NCBI RefSeq assembly: GCF_005222915.1
Contig: NZ_STFX01000006.1
Span: forward strand, 124,001 to 188,000
DNA: 64,000 nt
Source of the DNA: Rhizobium sp. FKL33
GTDB taxonomy: Bacteria; Pseudomonadota; Alphaproteobacteria; Rhizobiales; Rhizobiaceae
Direction of reading: 5' to 3'
Part shown: positions 34,790 through 43,692 of the stretch, in pieces
How the letters are laid out: the number at the start of each line of letters is the position of its first letter
Numbering within the stretch: position 1 is the first letter of the stretch
Program-made: the position numbers and the translations under genes
The notes under the pieces: model-generated
Database searches by the model: none
What the model was told of the DNA's origin: nothing
The model's input: the letters and a program-made list of their open reading frames with translations, nothing else

Positions 34790-35725
34790 TCAGACCGGCA
34801 GGAGGCTCGCCGCTTGCGGCAAGGCGCTTTCGATCAGCCAACGTTGCGGCTCGAGCGCCGCCGGCAGCTTCAGATCGGTTCCCAGCCTGGCTGCGTCTTC
34901 ATCGACGAGAAAGCCCGGCCCATCTGTGGCGATCTCGAACAGGACGCCGCCGGGCGTGCGGAAGTAAACCGACTTGAAATAGGTCCGGTCCTTTTCTTCG
35001 GTCACCTCGACACCCCTTGCGACAAGTTCATGCGTCAGCGTCCTGAGCTCCGCGATATCGCGTGCGCGGAAAGCGATATGATCCACCGACCCCGCGCCGG
35101 CGCGCGCCGGCAGGAAATCGCCGGCAGCTCTGAGATCGATGATCCCGGCTCCGCCGGAGGCGACATAACGTTCGACATAGCCATCCACCGCCACCCTGCG
35201 ATAACCGAGCAAGGCGGTGAGAATGTCCGCTGTCGGCCCGCTGCGATCGATGAGCAAAGTGACGTTGTGGACACCGCGCACAGCATGTTCCGCAGGCACA
35301 TCCTTGCCCTCATAGCCAAGCTGATTTTCCAGACCATCCACCCCCACCAGCGCCAATCGGAGGCCATCCGGGTCCCGAAACGGCAAAATCGTCTCGCCGA
35401 AACGTTTTTCGAATGGCGAAAAGCTGACGCCGTTCTGGATGAAACGATGCATCCAGAAGCCGAGCGATTGCCGGGGCGCCGCGAGCCCGACATCCTGGGT
35501 CTCGCCGATGCCCAACCGACCGGGCGCCGTGTCGTCCCAGACGAAGAATGTCAGTATGCTCCCTGGACTTCCTGTTTCATCCCCGAAATAGAGATGATAG
35601 GCGGAGGGCGCTTCGAAATTGACGGTCTTCTTGACCAGACGGCGTCCGAGCACGCGACCATAAAAATCCAGGGTGCGATCGAGGTTTCCGGAATTAGCGG
35701 TAATGTGATGAATGCTGTGCGTCAT
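34790..35725 (-). CDS. VOC-family ring-cleaving dioxygenase
   Basis: A 311-residue protein with two tandem vicinal-oxygen-chelate modules. The opening IHHITANSGNLDRTLDFYGRVLGRRLVKKTVNF matches the ring-cleaving dioxygenase family that includes LinE/PcpA (chlorohydroquinone dioxygenase) and MhqO. A second module begins AVRGVHNVTLLIDR, and HIAFRARDI carries another metal His. An Fe(II) cleavage of a hydroquinone-type ring is likely. ATG 35725 is preceded by AAGGGGAC. It faces a LysR gene across a 151-bp region. Confidence 0.9.
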   Translation of the reverse strand: MTHSIHHITANSGNLDRTLDFYGRVLGRRLVKKTVNFEAPSAYHLYFGDETGSPGSILTFFVWDDTAPGRLGIGETQDVGLAAPRQSLGFWMHRFIQNGVSFSPFEKRFGETILPFRDPDGLRLALVGVDGLENQLGYEGKDVPAEHAVRGVHNVTLLIDRSGPTADILTALLGYRRVAVDGYVERYVASGGAGIIDLRAAGDFLPARAGAGSVDHIAFRARDIAELRTLTHELVARGVEVTEEKDRTYFKSVYFRTPGGVLFEIATDGPGFLVDEDAARLGTDLKLPAALEPQRWLIESALPQAASLLPV

Positions 35726-35770
35726 CGCCAGTCCCCTTGCATCGAGGCGTAATTTATTGCCTGCATGCAT

Positions 35771-35800
35771 AATAAGCGCACGCATTTAGAAAATAAGCGC
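35771..35800. promoter_or_regulatory. Twin AATAAGCGC repeats in LysR/dioxygenase divergent region
   Basis: AATAAGCGC occurs at 35771-35779 and 35792-35800, 21 bases (two helical turns) apart, within the short AT-rich divergent region. Such spacing suits a LysR tetramer binding one face of the DNA. Confidence 0.35.
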
Positions 35801-35876
35801 CATTCGCTTGCATCCTTGCAAAGTCGATCTTGCGTGTTAACATCCGCCCTGCGCGGAATGGAGAGGCGCCACGACC

Positions 35877-36776
35877 ATGAAATCGCTGTCCTGGGATGAT
35901 TTTCGGCTCGTCAAAGCCATAGAACGCGCCCAAGGCATCGCGGGCGCGGCGGCCGAATTGCATCTCGATCAATCGACCATCTTCCGCCGCCTCGGCGCTC
36001 TCGAGGAGAGCCTGGGAGGCCCTCTGTTCGAGCGACGTCGGAGCGGCTATCGATTGACGCCGAACGGCGAGGAAATGGCGCAGGCCGCGGCCCGCATGGA
36101 GGACGATGCGCTGTCGACCGAGCGCCGCATTCGCGGCAAGGCGATCACGCCGCGCGGCGAAATCCGCATCGCCACAGCCGATAGCCTCTTGACCCATCTC
36201 CTGACGCCGATGTTCAGGCGGTTCCAGGATCTTTGCCCGGATATCCGTCTCGACGTGGTGGTCGGCAACGCGCCGCTCAATCTGTCAAAACGCGATGCCG
36301 ATATCGCCATCCGCGCGACACAATCGCCTCCAGACACGCTGGTGGGGCGCAAAGTCGCGCCGATCAACTGGGCGCTCTATGGTCTTGCAGCGGACTATCC
36401 CGATCTCGACGCCTTTCCGGGCGCCGATAGTCTCGCCGAAAAACGCTGGGTGGCTCTGGGCGAAGACATGGCGGCGTTGCGCGCCGTCCGCGCCTTCGTG
36501 AATATTTCGCCGGAGAAAATCGTGTTTCGAGCCAATTCCGTGCTGGCCCTTGCTCAGGCCGTGGAGGGTGGGATCGGCGTCGGGCATCTTCCCTGTTTCA
36601 TCGGCGATCGAAATCCGGCGATGCGTCGGTTGTCAGAGATACGACCGGATATGGGCGACGACCTCTGGCTGCTCACCCATGAGGACCTCCGGCATTCGCC
36701 GCGCATCCGCATCTTCATGGATTTCATCGGCGAGGAATTGATGAAGCAGCGCGCTGTCATCGCAGGAAGCGGCTAG
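35877..36776 (+). CDS. LysR-family regulator
   Basis: A 299-residue LysR regulator: an N-terminal winged helix (LSWDDFRLVKAIERAQGIAGAAAELHLDQSTIFRRLGALEESLGGPLFERRRSGYRLT) and a C-terminal periplasmic-binding-like sensor (RGEIRIATADSLLTHLLTPMFRRFQDLCPDIRLDVVVGN). The AAELHLDQSTIFRRL recognition stretch differs from the usual NVSQPALSRQI. It is divergent from the ring-cleaving dioxygenase and probably activates it in response to an aromatic. Confidence 0.9.
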   Translation: MKSLSWDDFRLVKAIERAQGIAGAAAELHLDQSTIFRRLGALEESLGGPLFERRRSGYRLTPNGEEMAQAAARMEDDALSTERRIRGKAITPRGEIRIATADSLLTHLLTPMFRRFQDLCPDIRLDVVVGNAPLNLSKRDADIAIRATQSPPDTLVGRKVAPINWALYGLAADYPDLDAFPGADSLAEKRWVALGEDMAALRAVRAFVNISPEKIVFRANSVLALAQAVEGGIGVGHLPCFIGDRNPAMRRLSEIRPDMGDDLWLLTHEDLRHSPRIRIFMDFIGEELMKQRAVIAGSG

Positions 36777-36793
36777 CACGCAGGTCCCGGCGA

Positions 36794-37345
36794 TCAATGC
36801 AGGGACATGCCGGCCCCGTCGAGCAGGTGGGCGCAGAGGGCGCCGATCATATGCGGCAGGGAAGGCGGGGCATCCGGTGGATCCTTTTCGAAGCAAGGCA
36901 GGATGGATAGTCCCAAGCGATAGGCGATGGCGTCCTGTTCATTGCGGCGCAGCCGCAACGGCGCGGACGACATGCCCCGCTCACCCTGCCTCGCCTCTTC
37001 AGCGAGCTGGAATGGCAGCACGAAGCCAAGCGCATTGAGGCTCGACGACAAGCGGATGCGCGCGCCTTCAGAAAGATCGATGAGACAGAGTGAACCGCGT
37101 CCATAGCGTCGCCCGGGGAGCGCCTCGCCATTGGCCAGGAGGTCGCAGTGATCGACGGGATCGAGATAGAGCATCACGAAATAAGCCGCCTCAGGGGCGA
37201 GATTGAACTCTCGCGGCTCATCGGCCCGCGCCACAATCCTGATGCTGGCGGCCCGCGCCTCCTCGACGCCGAAAGGGTTGACGACGATCGCGGGAAAGGC
37301 CCTTAGATCGAGCATCCTCGGGTCGTGGCCCGTCTCATGCGACAT
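36794..37345 (-). CDS. AraC-type sensor-like protein lacking the DNA-binding domain
   Basis: A 183-residue protein (216 or more with upstream starts at 37387 and 37474). It resembles the sensor half of the AraC protein at 33847-34707: LDPVDHCDLLANGEALPGRRYGRGSLCLIDLSEGARIRLSS and IAYRLGLSILPCFEKDP align with that protein's LHDAAPVRIWRNGK and LSLSLLPALERPL segments. It ends at the point where the AraC helix-turn-helix would begin. I chose 37345 because GGAG lies 7 bases upstream. It could be a decayed remnant of a full regulator or a stand-alone sensor. Its end abuts the converging LysR gene. Confidence 0.7.
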   Translation of the reverse strand: MSHETGHDPRMLDLRAFPAIVVNPFGVEEARAASIRIVARADEPREFNLAPEAAYFVMLYLDPVDHCDLLANGEALPGRRYGRGSLCLIDLSEGARIRLSSSLNALGFVLPFQLAEEARQGERGMSSAPLRLRRNEQDAIAYRLGLSILPCFEKDPPDAPPSLPHMIGALCAHLLDGAGMSLH

Positions 37346-37428
37346 GGCGTTCTCCGCCGTCCAGACTTCATCATCGAACAATGACATAGGCCTGGAGCGC
37401 CGACTTGGCAAGGACATCCGCCGATGGA

Positions 37429-38070
37429 TCACCCATAGGCGCCGCGGCGCAGGCCTTCGATCCAGTTGTTGCACAGGCGCACGCCTTCTTCAGGACGAAA
37501 GGCGTCCGGGTTGAGGCACCAGGCCAGCCAGAGCCCGTCCATCAGAGCGGTGAAGGAAATGGCGGCGAGGCGGAGATCGGCGACCGCGAAGCCTTCTTCG
37601 CGGGCGAGATCGCCGATGAGACCTTCGACCGTGCGGACGTAATCGCCATATTCCTGCTGCTGCGAGGCGCTCATGCGCGGCGAATGCAGGATCAGGCTCC
37701 AGAACACCACCCAGACGCCGAGCACGTCGCGATCCATCATGATCGGCGAGAAAGAGGCGGCGATGAAGGCGTCGAGCCGCGCTTTCGGCGTGGACTCGGC
37801 CTCATCCACCGCCTTGACGATGGATTGCAGGATGCCCTCGGACATGATGTCGAAGGCATAGGCGACGAGTTCATTGATCTCGCCGAAGTGATGGGTGATC
37901 AGCCCCTGCGTCACACCGGCCTCGGCCGCGATCTGCCGCACGGAGACGCCGGCATTGCCATGCTTGACGATGCAGCGCAGCGCCGCTTCGCCCAATTGGC
38001 GGCGGCGCTCTTCCGGCGCCTCGCGGCGAAAGCGGGCGCGCGTCTTCGGTCCTGTCTTGGCTGTCGTCAC
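37429..38070 (-). CDS. TetR-family regulator, BetI-like
   Basis: A 213-residue TetR repressor with helix-turn-helix QLGEAALRCIVKHGNAGVSVRQIAAEAGVTQGLITHHFG at about residues 25-65. The C-terminal half (LDAFIAASFSPIMMDRDVLGVWVVFWSL, then LMDGLWLAWCLNPDAF) is the BetI/TetR_C_6 type, whose known member senses choline. It is divergent from the flavoprotein-MttB operon and is the obvious candidate regulator; a betaine- or choline-like ligand would fit that operon. Confidence 0.9.
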   Translation of the reverse strand: MTTAKTGPKTRARFRREAPEERRRQLGEAALRCIVKHGNAGVSVRQIAAEAGVTQGLITHHFGEINELVAYAFDIMSEGILQSIVKAVDEAESTPKARLDAFIAASFSPIMMDRDVLGVWVVFWSLILHSPRMSASQQQEYGDYVRTVEGLIGDLAREEGFAVADLRLAAISFTALMDGLWLAWCLNPDAFRPEEGVRLCNNWIEGLRRGAYG

Positions 38071-38119
38071 AATCGAAATCCCCTCATGCTTCTATTTATC
38101 CTGTTCCCGTCCATCCATC

Positions 38120-38202
38120 AACATCATAATTTAATTGATGTTTTCTCTCTTGTTATAAGATCGTATAATTTTTCTTGACTTCAGCAACGGCGCTTCTATC
38201 CT
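38120..38202 (+). promoter_or_regulatory. TetR-type dyads and promoter ahead of the flavoprotein-MttB operon
   Basis: Two dyads lie between the TetR gene and the operon: AACATCA (38120-38126) with TGATGTT (38136-38142), and TTATA-GATC-TATAA at 38153-38168 (14 of 16 positions symmetric). Just downstream, TTGACT (38175-38180) and TATCCT (38197-38202), 16 bases apart, make a good promoter. Binding at the dyads would block RNA polymerase upstream of the -35. Confidence 0.45.
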
Positions 38203-38239
38203 GACCTCAAGATCGGCAAAGCCGGCAAAGGGGAACTCA

Positions 38240-40354
38240 ATGAATGTGATGACGAAACCGCAATCGCGGTATGACGTCCTGTTCGAGCCTGTCCGGATCG
38301 GCCCGGTCACCGCGCCCAACCGTTTTTATCAGGTTCCGCACGCCTCAGGCATGACCAATGCTCTTCCCCGAGTCCGCGCCGGCTTCCGTGAAATGAAGGC
38401 CGAGGGCGGCTGGGGGGTGATCTGCACCGGCGCCTGCTCCATCGACATCTCCTCCGACGACGCGCCTCTGCCGATGGCGACGATGTGGGACGACAACGAT
38501 ATCCGGGCGCATGCGCTGATGACGGAGGCCGTGCATCGCCATGGCGCGCTGGCCGGCGTCGAACTCTGGCATGGCGGCGCCTCCGTGATGAACCGGTCGA
38601 GCCGCATCGCGCCGCTGTCGCCCTCGGGCATTCCCTGGATGGCCACCCATGTCGGTTTCATGGGCAATCTGCGCCCCCGCGCCATGGACAAGCAGGATAT
38701 CCGCGACGTGCTGCGCTGGCAGGCGGAGGGCGCCCGCAAGGCTCGGCAGGCCGGCTTCGACATCGTCTATGTCTATGCCGGCATGGGCTATCTCGGTTAT
38801 GAATTCCTGTTGCCGGAATATAATCACCGCATCGACGACTATGGCGGCTCGATCGAAAACCGCGTCCGCTTCGTGCGCGAACTGGTGGAGGTCACCAAGG
38901 ATGCGGTCGGCAAGGATTGCGGCGTGGCGCTGAGGATTTCGCTCGAGGAATTGCGCGGCCGTCCCGGCCGGCATCTGCCATCTGAGGCGCATGAGGTGAT
39001 TTCGCTGCTGGCCGAGACGCCGGATCTCTTCGACGTCAAGATGGATTCCAGTCCCACCGACTGTTCCGCCTCCCGCTTCACCGGCGAGGGCAGCCATGAG
39101 CCGGTGATCGATTTCGTCAAGACGCTGACGAAAAAGCCTGTTGTCGGCGTCGGCCGCTTCACCTCGCCGGATACGATGGTGAGCCAGATCAGGCGCGGGG
39201 TGCTCGACTTTATCGGCGGCGCGCGTCCCTCGATCGCCGATCCTTTCCTGCCCGCCAAGATCCGCGACGGCCGAGTGGACGAAATCCGCGAATGCATCGG
39301 CTGCAATATCTGCATTTCCAGCTGGCATGACGGCGTGCCGGTGCGCTGCACGCAAAACCCTACCGCCGGCGAAGAATGGCGGCGCGGCTGGCATCCGGAA
39401 AATCCGGGCAAGGCCGAGCGGCGCGAAAAAGTGCTGGTGATCGGCGGCGGCCCCGCAGGGCTCGAAGCCGCGCTCACGCTCGGCCGGCGCGGCCATGAGG
39501 TGACGCTGGCCGAAGCAAGCTCCAGCTTCGGCGGCCGGCTGGTGTTCGAACGCGGTCTTCCCGGTCTTTCGGCCTGGAACCGGGTGGTGGATTATCGCCT
39601 GGGCCGGTTGCGGGAAATGCCCAATGTCCAACTCTATCTCGAAAGCCGGCTTGGGGCCGACGACATCGCCGATTTCGCACCCGATCATGTGGCGGTCGCC
39701 ACCGGCGCGCGCTGGACCAATTTCACCTATTCCTCGATGGAAATCCCGGTCGGCCGCATCGAGCACCCCAATGTCTTCACGCCCGACGACATCGCTGCAG
39801 GGCGAGTGCCCGAGGGCCCGACGCTGGTGTTCGATTTCGACAATTATTACATGGGCGGCGTCATCACCGAACATCTGGCAGGGCGAGGCGTGAGCGTCTC
39901 CTACGCCACCCCGGCGGGGCAAGCCTCGGCCTGGACGATCATGACCAATGAACTGCCGCTGGTGCATCGCGCGCTCAGCCGCCGCGCCGTGCCGGTTACC
40001 ACGCTGGTCACCGTCTCGGATTTCGATGGCGAGGTGGCGACGCTGACCCATATCTTCACCGGCGAGACGGAAAAGCGGCCCTGCCGCAATCTGGTGATCA
40101 CCGGGCTCCGGCTGCCCCGCGACGAACTTTTCCAGGAGTTGCTCGCCCGGCGGGACATGTTGCGTGATGCGGGCGTCAAGACGATCGAACGGATCGGCGA
40201 CACGCTTGCGCCCGGCGCCATCGCCCATGCCGTCCATAGCGGACATCTCTATGCGCGAGAGATGGGGCAGGGGGCCCGGGGCTTCCGCCGGGACGCGCCG
40301 ATCGTCGAGTTCGAGCCGGCCTTCACCTCGCGCGCCGGCTTGGCGGAGGTCTGA
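38240..40354 (+). CDS. Trimethylamine-dehydrogenase-like FMN/4Fe-4S/ADP flavoprotein
   Basis: A 704-residue Old Yellow Enzyme family protein: FMN-binding TIM barrel (residues 1-345), 4Fe-4S site with Cys352, Cys355, Cys358 and Cys370 (ECIGCNICISSWHDGVPVRC), and an ADP/FAD-like Rossmann domain starting VLVIGGGPAGLEA (398-410). It aligns along its length with trimethylamine dehydrogenase (NRFYQVPH; CTQNPTAGEEWRRGWHPE). The Cys that binds FMN covalently there (Cys30) is Ala35 here, and the catalytic His172 position reads Met182 while Tyr169 is kept (Tyr179). N-demethylation of another methylated amine, for example N-methylproline, is plausible. It leads the operon and overlaps the MFS gene by one base. 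Confidence 0.9.
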   Translation: MNVMTKPQSRYDVLFEPVRIGPVTAPNRFYQVPHASGMTNALPRVRAGFREMKAEGGWGVICTGACSIDISSDDAPLPMATMWDDNDIRAHALMTEAVHRHGALAGVELWHGGASVMNRSSRIAPLSPSGIPWMATHVGFMGNLRPRAMDKQDIRDVLRWQAEGARKARQAGFDIVYVYAGMGYLGYEFLLPEYNHRIDDYGGSIENRVRFVRELVEVTKDAVGKDCGVALRISLEELRGRPGRHLPSEAHEVISLLAETPDLFDVKMDSSPTDCSASRFTGEGSHEPVIDFVKTLTKKPVVGVGRFTSPDTMVSQIRRGVLDFIGGARPSIADPFLPAKIRDGRVDEIRECIGCNICISSWHDGVPVRCTQNPTAGEEWRRGWHPENPGKAERREKVLVIGGGPAGLEAALTLGRRGHEVTLAEASSSFGGRLVFERGLPGLSAWNRVVDYRLGRLREMPNVQLYLESRLGADDIADFAPDHVAVATGARWTNFTYSSMEIPVGRIEHPNVFTPDDIAAGRVPEGPTLVFDFDNYYMGGVITEHLAGRGVSVSYATPAGQASAWTIMTNELPLVHRALSRRAVPVTTLVTVSDFDGEVATLTHIFTGETEKRPCRNLVITGLRLPRDELFQELLARRDMLRDAGVKTIERIGDTLAPGAIAHAVHSGHLYAREMGQGARGFRRDAPIVEFEPAFTSRAGLAEV

Positions 40355-41619
40355 TGAACGCTGCCGCTCCCACTCTCTCGCCTTGGTCCGTCGCCTCGCC
40401 GCTTGCCGGCGGGGCGCTGCATGCGGTGGGGTCGGGCCTGTTCCACACGCTTCTGCCCCTGCGGCTGGTGGCGGACGGGCAGGGGGCGGACGCCGTGGGC
40501 CTGGTGGTGGGCGTGGAAGGCGTCGGCTTCATTCTGGGCTGTATCGGCTCTGTCCGGCTGATCCGCTCGGTCGGCGAAGTCAGGGCTTACGCGGCGCTGT
40601 CGGCCATATCGGCGACGCTGATCCTGTGCCTGGGTCTCGATCCGCATCTGGCGCTGTTCATGGCGATCCAGGCGGTGATCGGTTTCGCCAATGCCGGCCA
40701 GGCGGTGGTGATCGAAAGCTGGATCAACGCCATGGTTTCCAATGTCCATCGCGGCCGGGTGCTGACGCTTTATGTGCTGGTGCTCGGCCTGTTCTATGGC
40801 CTCGGCCAGTTGCTCGCCACCAATCTCGATCCCGCCGGCCATCCGATGCTGATGATCACCGCCGGCTTCTATGTCATCGCGCTTGCACCGGTCACCGCCA
40901 TCTGGGTCGGCGAGCCGCAGCTGCATGTGCCGGTGGGCGTCAGGCTGTTCCGCACCTTCGCGATCTCGCCGATCGGCGCGCTGGCCTGCCTGATGACCGG
41001 GCTCATATCCTCGACCTTCGCCTCGGTCGGCCCGCTTTACGGACTGCAGATGAATTTCACTCAGCAGACCATCGTTTTCCTGATGGCGGCCACGCAACTG
41101 GGCGCGCTCTTCCTGCAGTTTCCGCTCGGCTATCTCTCGGACCGGGTGGACAGGCGCGCGATGATGCTGTGGCTGTCGCTTTCGCTCGCGCTGGTCTGCG
41201 GCGTCTTCCTGCTGATGCGGGCGGATTCGCCGTTCTGGCTCTATCTCATCCTGTTTTCGCTGTTCGGCGGCATATCCGAGATCTTCTATCCGCTCGGCGT
41301 GGCGCATGCCAATGACAAGGCCGATCCCGCCGATTTCGTCATGCTGTCGTCCAATCTCCTGCTGATCTGGGCATTCGGCGGCGCGGTGGGTCCGGCGATC
41401 GTGACGGCGGGAGTAGGCTCGTTCGGCGCGGATCTGTTCTTCTGGTACGGCATCGGGCTGTCGGCGCTGTTTGCCGGTTACGCGCTGTTCCGGCTCTACC
41501 GGCAGCCGCCGGCCCGCAAGCGCGAACATTTCGTCGCCTATCCCCAGACCTCGCCGATGGTCTATGAATGGACGCCACATGATCAGGCGGACGGCAGCGA
41601 CGGAAAGGCGGACACATGA
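40354..41619 (+). CDS. MFS transporter
   Basis: A 421-residue major-facilitator protein with about 12 predicted membrane helices. The loop between helices 2 and 3 reads GSVRLIRSVGEVRAYA, and the middle loop is around WVGEPQLHVPVGVRLF. Family resemblance is to the small-molecule, YcaD/quinate-like MFS group (ESWINAMVSNVHRGRVLTLYV). It overlaps the flavoprotein stop by 1 base and the hydrolase start by 4. The operon also has a complete ABC importer, so this protein may import a related compound or export a product. Confidence 0.9.
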   Translation: MNAAAPTLSPWSVASPLAGGALHAVGSGLFHTLLPLRLVADGQGADAVGLVVGVEGVGFILGCIGSVRLIRSVGEVRAYAALSAISATLILCLGLDPHLALFMAIQAVIGFANAGQAVVIESWINAMVSNVHRGRVLTLYVLVLGLFYGLGQLLATNLDPAGHPMLMITAGFYVIALAPVTAIWVGEPQLHVPVGVRLFRTFAISPIGALACLMTGLISSTFASVGPLYGLQMNFTQQTIVFLMAATQLGALFLQFPLGYLSDRVDRRAMMLWLSLSLALVCGVFLLMRADSPFWLYLILFSLFGGISEIFYPLGVAHANDKADPADFVMLSSNLLLIWAFGGAVGPAIVTAGVGSFGADLFFWYGIGLSALFAGYALFRLYRQPPARKREHFVAYPQTSPMVYEWTPHDQADGSDGKADT

Positions 41620-43634
41620 GCCGGATCGTCGAGAGCTTCCCGCGCAAAATCACAACGCTCGATCCGGTGTTTATCACCATGTCGGACGGCGTGACGCTCG
41701 CCGCCACGATTTGGCTGCCTGAAGACGCCGAAGCCGACCCCGTGCCGGCCATTCTCGAACTCATTCCCTACCGGCGCCGCGACGGCACGGTGTTCCGCGA
41801 CATGAAGATGCATCCTTACGTCGCCGGACACGGCTTCGCCTGCGTCCGCGTCGACATCAGGGGATCGGGCGATTCCGAAGGCGTGCTGACCGACGAATAC
41901 ACCGAGCGCGAACAGCGAGACGCGGAAGACATCATCGCCTGGCTGGCCGCACAAAGCTGGTGCACGGGCGCGATCGGCATGACCGGAATTTCCTGGGGCG
42001 GCTTCAACGCGCTTCAGGTGGCGGCCCGACGCCCGCCGGCGCTGAAGGCGGTGATCGCGCTCTGCTGTTCGGATGATCGCTATGCCGATGACGTTCACTA
42101 TTTCGGCGGCAACCTCCTGACCGAAGACGGCATGTGGTCGAGTTTCATGCTCGGCATGAATGCGCTGCCGCCGGACCCTGAGATCGTCGGCGCGCGCTGG
42201 CGCAAGATGTGGCGCGAACGGCTGGAGGCGATCTCCTGCTGGTCGGAGACCTGGCTCCGCCATCAGCGCCGCGACGCCTATTGGGCATTCGGCTCGGTCG
42301 CGGAGGATTTCTCCGCCATCGACATTCCCGTTTATGCGATCAGCGGCTGGGACGACACCTATTTCAACGCCGTGCCCCGGCTGATGCAGGGTTTAAATGG
42401 GCCGAAGAAGGGGCTGATCGGCCCCTGGAGCCATGCCTATCCCTTTCTCGGCGCCCCCGGTCCCGCGATCCATTATCTCAAGGAGGCGATCCGCTGGTGG
42501 CGGCATTGGCTGGTTGGCGAAGACACCGGCATCATGGAGGAACCCGCCTATACCGTGCTGATCAAGGATCCGCACAGGCCGGCGCATTTCTATCCTGAGC
42601 ATCCCGGTCAATGGGTCGGCGAACCCGGCTGGCCGACGCCATCGGTTGAGATGCAGCGGCTCTATCTCAACGCGACGGGGCTTGCAACGGAGCCGGTAAC
42701 GGGTCCCCTCATGCGGCTCAAATCACCCGTCACCGCCGGCCGCGATTGCGGCCGTTACGGCGGCTATGGCGGTGAAGTTCCTGATATGGCCGGCGATCAG
42801 CGCCGCGAGGATGGGTTGGGGCTCTGTTTCCAAACGGCGGAACTCGAAGACGACCTCACAGTACTCGGCGCAGCCGTAGTCGACCTCGAGCTGGCCTCGG
42901 ACCGTCCGCAGGCGACGATCATCGCCAGGCTCTGCGAGGTCTGGCCCGATGGCGTGTCCACATTGATCACCTGGGGCGCACTCAATTTGAGGCAGCGGGA
43001 AAGCCGCGAGGCGCCGACGCCGCTCGTCCCCGGAGAGGTGGTCAAAGCGCGGCTTGAGCTCAATCATTGCGGACGGCGATTGGCGCGCGGCAACCGCCTC
43101 AGGCTGGTTCTCTCCAACCAGCATTGGCCTGTTCTCTGGCCTGCGCCGGGGATGCCGACCTTCACGCTCGCCTCCGGCGCTTCAGTGCTGCTGTTGCCCG
43201 TCCGAACCGCCCAACCCGACGACGGCGGGATCGCCCTTGAGCCCGCCGAAATGTCCCCGCCCGTCGCCGCGACCGAGTTGCGCGAGACGCATGACAGCCG
43301 GATTGTGACGATCGACGCTGGAAAGCGGTGCGAGACGCTGACGCTCGACAGCGATTACGGCCGCCAGAGGCTAGAGGATCGCGGCATCGAAACCTGGTCC
43401 GCAGTGCGCGACGTCATGGCGATCACCGAGGATGATCCGCTGTCGGCCAGACTAGAAACCGGCTGGACGCTCGGCTTCAAGAGCCGCGATTGCGACGCCG
43501 AGGCGACCTCGCGAGTGACGCTGAGGTCGACAGCGACGGAGTTCCATCTGCAATGGCGCATCGAGGCGCGGGAGAAGAACGAGACTATTTTCACGAGGGA
43601 GGGCGAGGCATGGATCGATCGGGATCATCTCTAG
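41616..43634 (+). CDS. CocE/NonD-family hydrolase
   Basis: A 672-residue serine hydrolase of the X-Pro dipeptidyl-peptidase/cocaine-esterase family. The N-terminal alpha/beta hydrolase domain has the VRVDIRGSGDSEG loop, the nucleophile elbow GISWGG with Ser126, Asp in AISGWDDTYFNAV and His in IGPWSHAYP; the C-terminal jelly-roll (PepX_C) domain runs from about residue 330. CocE acts on esters and its relatives on acyl, amide or dipeptide bonds. It is cytoplasmic (no signal seen) and co-translated with the MFS gene, so it probably cleaves the imported compound. Confidence 0.92.
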   Translation: MSRIVESFPRKITTLDPVFITMSDGVTLAATIWLPEDAEADPVPAILELIPYRRRDGTVFRDMKMHPYVAGHGFACVRVDIRGSGDSEGVLTDEYTEREQRDAEDIIAWLAAQSWCTGAIGMTGISWGGFNALQVAARRPPALKAVIALCCSDDRYADDVHYFGGNLLTEDGMWSSFMLGMNALPPDPEIVGARWRKMWRERLEAISCWSETWLRHQRRDAYWAFGSVAEDFSAIDIPVYAISGWDDTYFNAVPRLMQGLNGPKKGLIGPWSHAYPFLGAPGPAIHYLKEAIRWWRHWLVGEDTGIMEEPAYTVLIKDPHRPAHFYPEHPGQWVGEPGWPTPSVEMQRLYLNATGLATEPVTGPLMRLKSPVTAGRDCGRYGGYGGEVPDMAGDQRREDGLGLCFQTAELEDDLTVLGAAVVDLELASDRPQATIIARLCEVWPDGVSTLITWGALNLRQRESREAPTPLVPGEVVKARLELNHCGRRLARGNRLRLVLSNQHWPVLWPAPGMPTFTLASGASVLLLPVRTAQPDDGGIALEPAEMSPPVAATELRETHDSRIVTIDAGKRCETLTLDSDYGRQRLEDRGIETWSAVRDVMAITEDDPLSARLETGWTLGFKSRDCDAEATSRVTLRSTATEFHLQWRIEAREKNETIFTREGEAWIDRDHL

Positions 43635-43692
43635 CCCCGTTGAGGAGACTGCGGGAAAGTGGGCCGCGCCTTGGCCGGGGGAGGGCGACGTC

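Noticed and set aside
38345-40246. A 633-codon minus-strand frame opposite the flavoprotein
   Set aside because: It lies wholly inside the TMADH-like gene and lacks any recognisable domain; shadow caused by high GC3.
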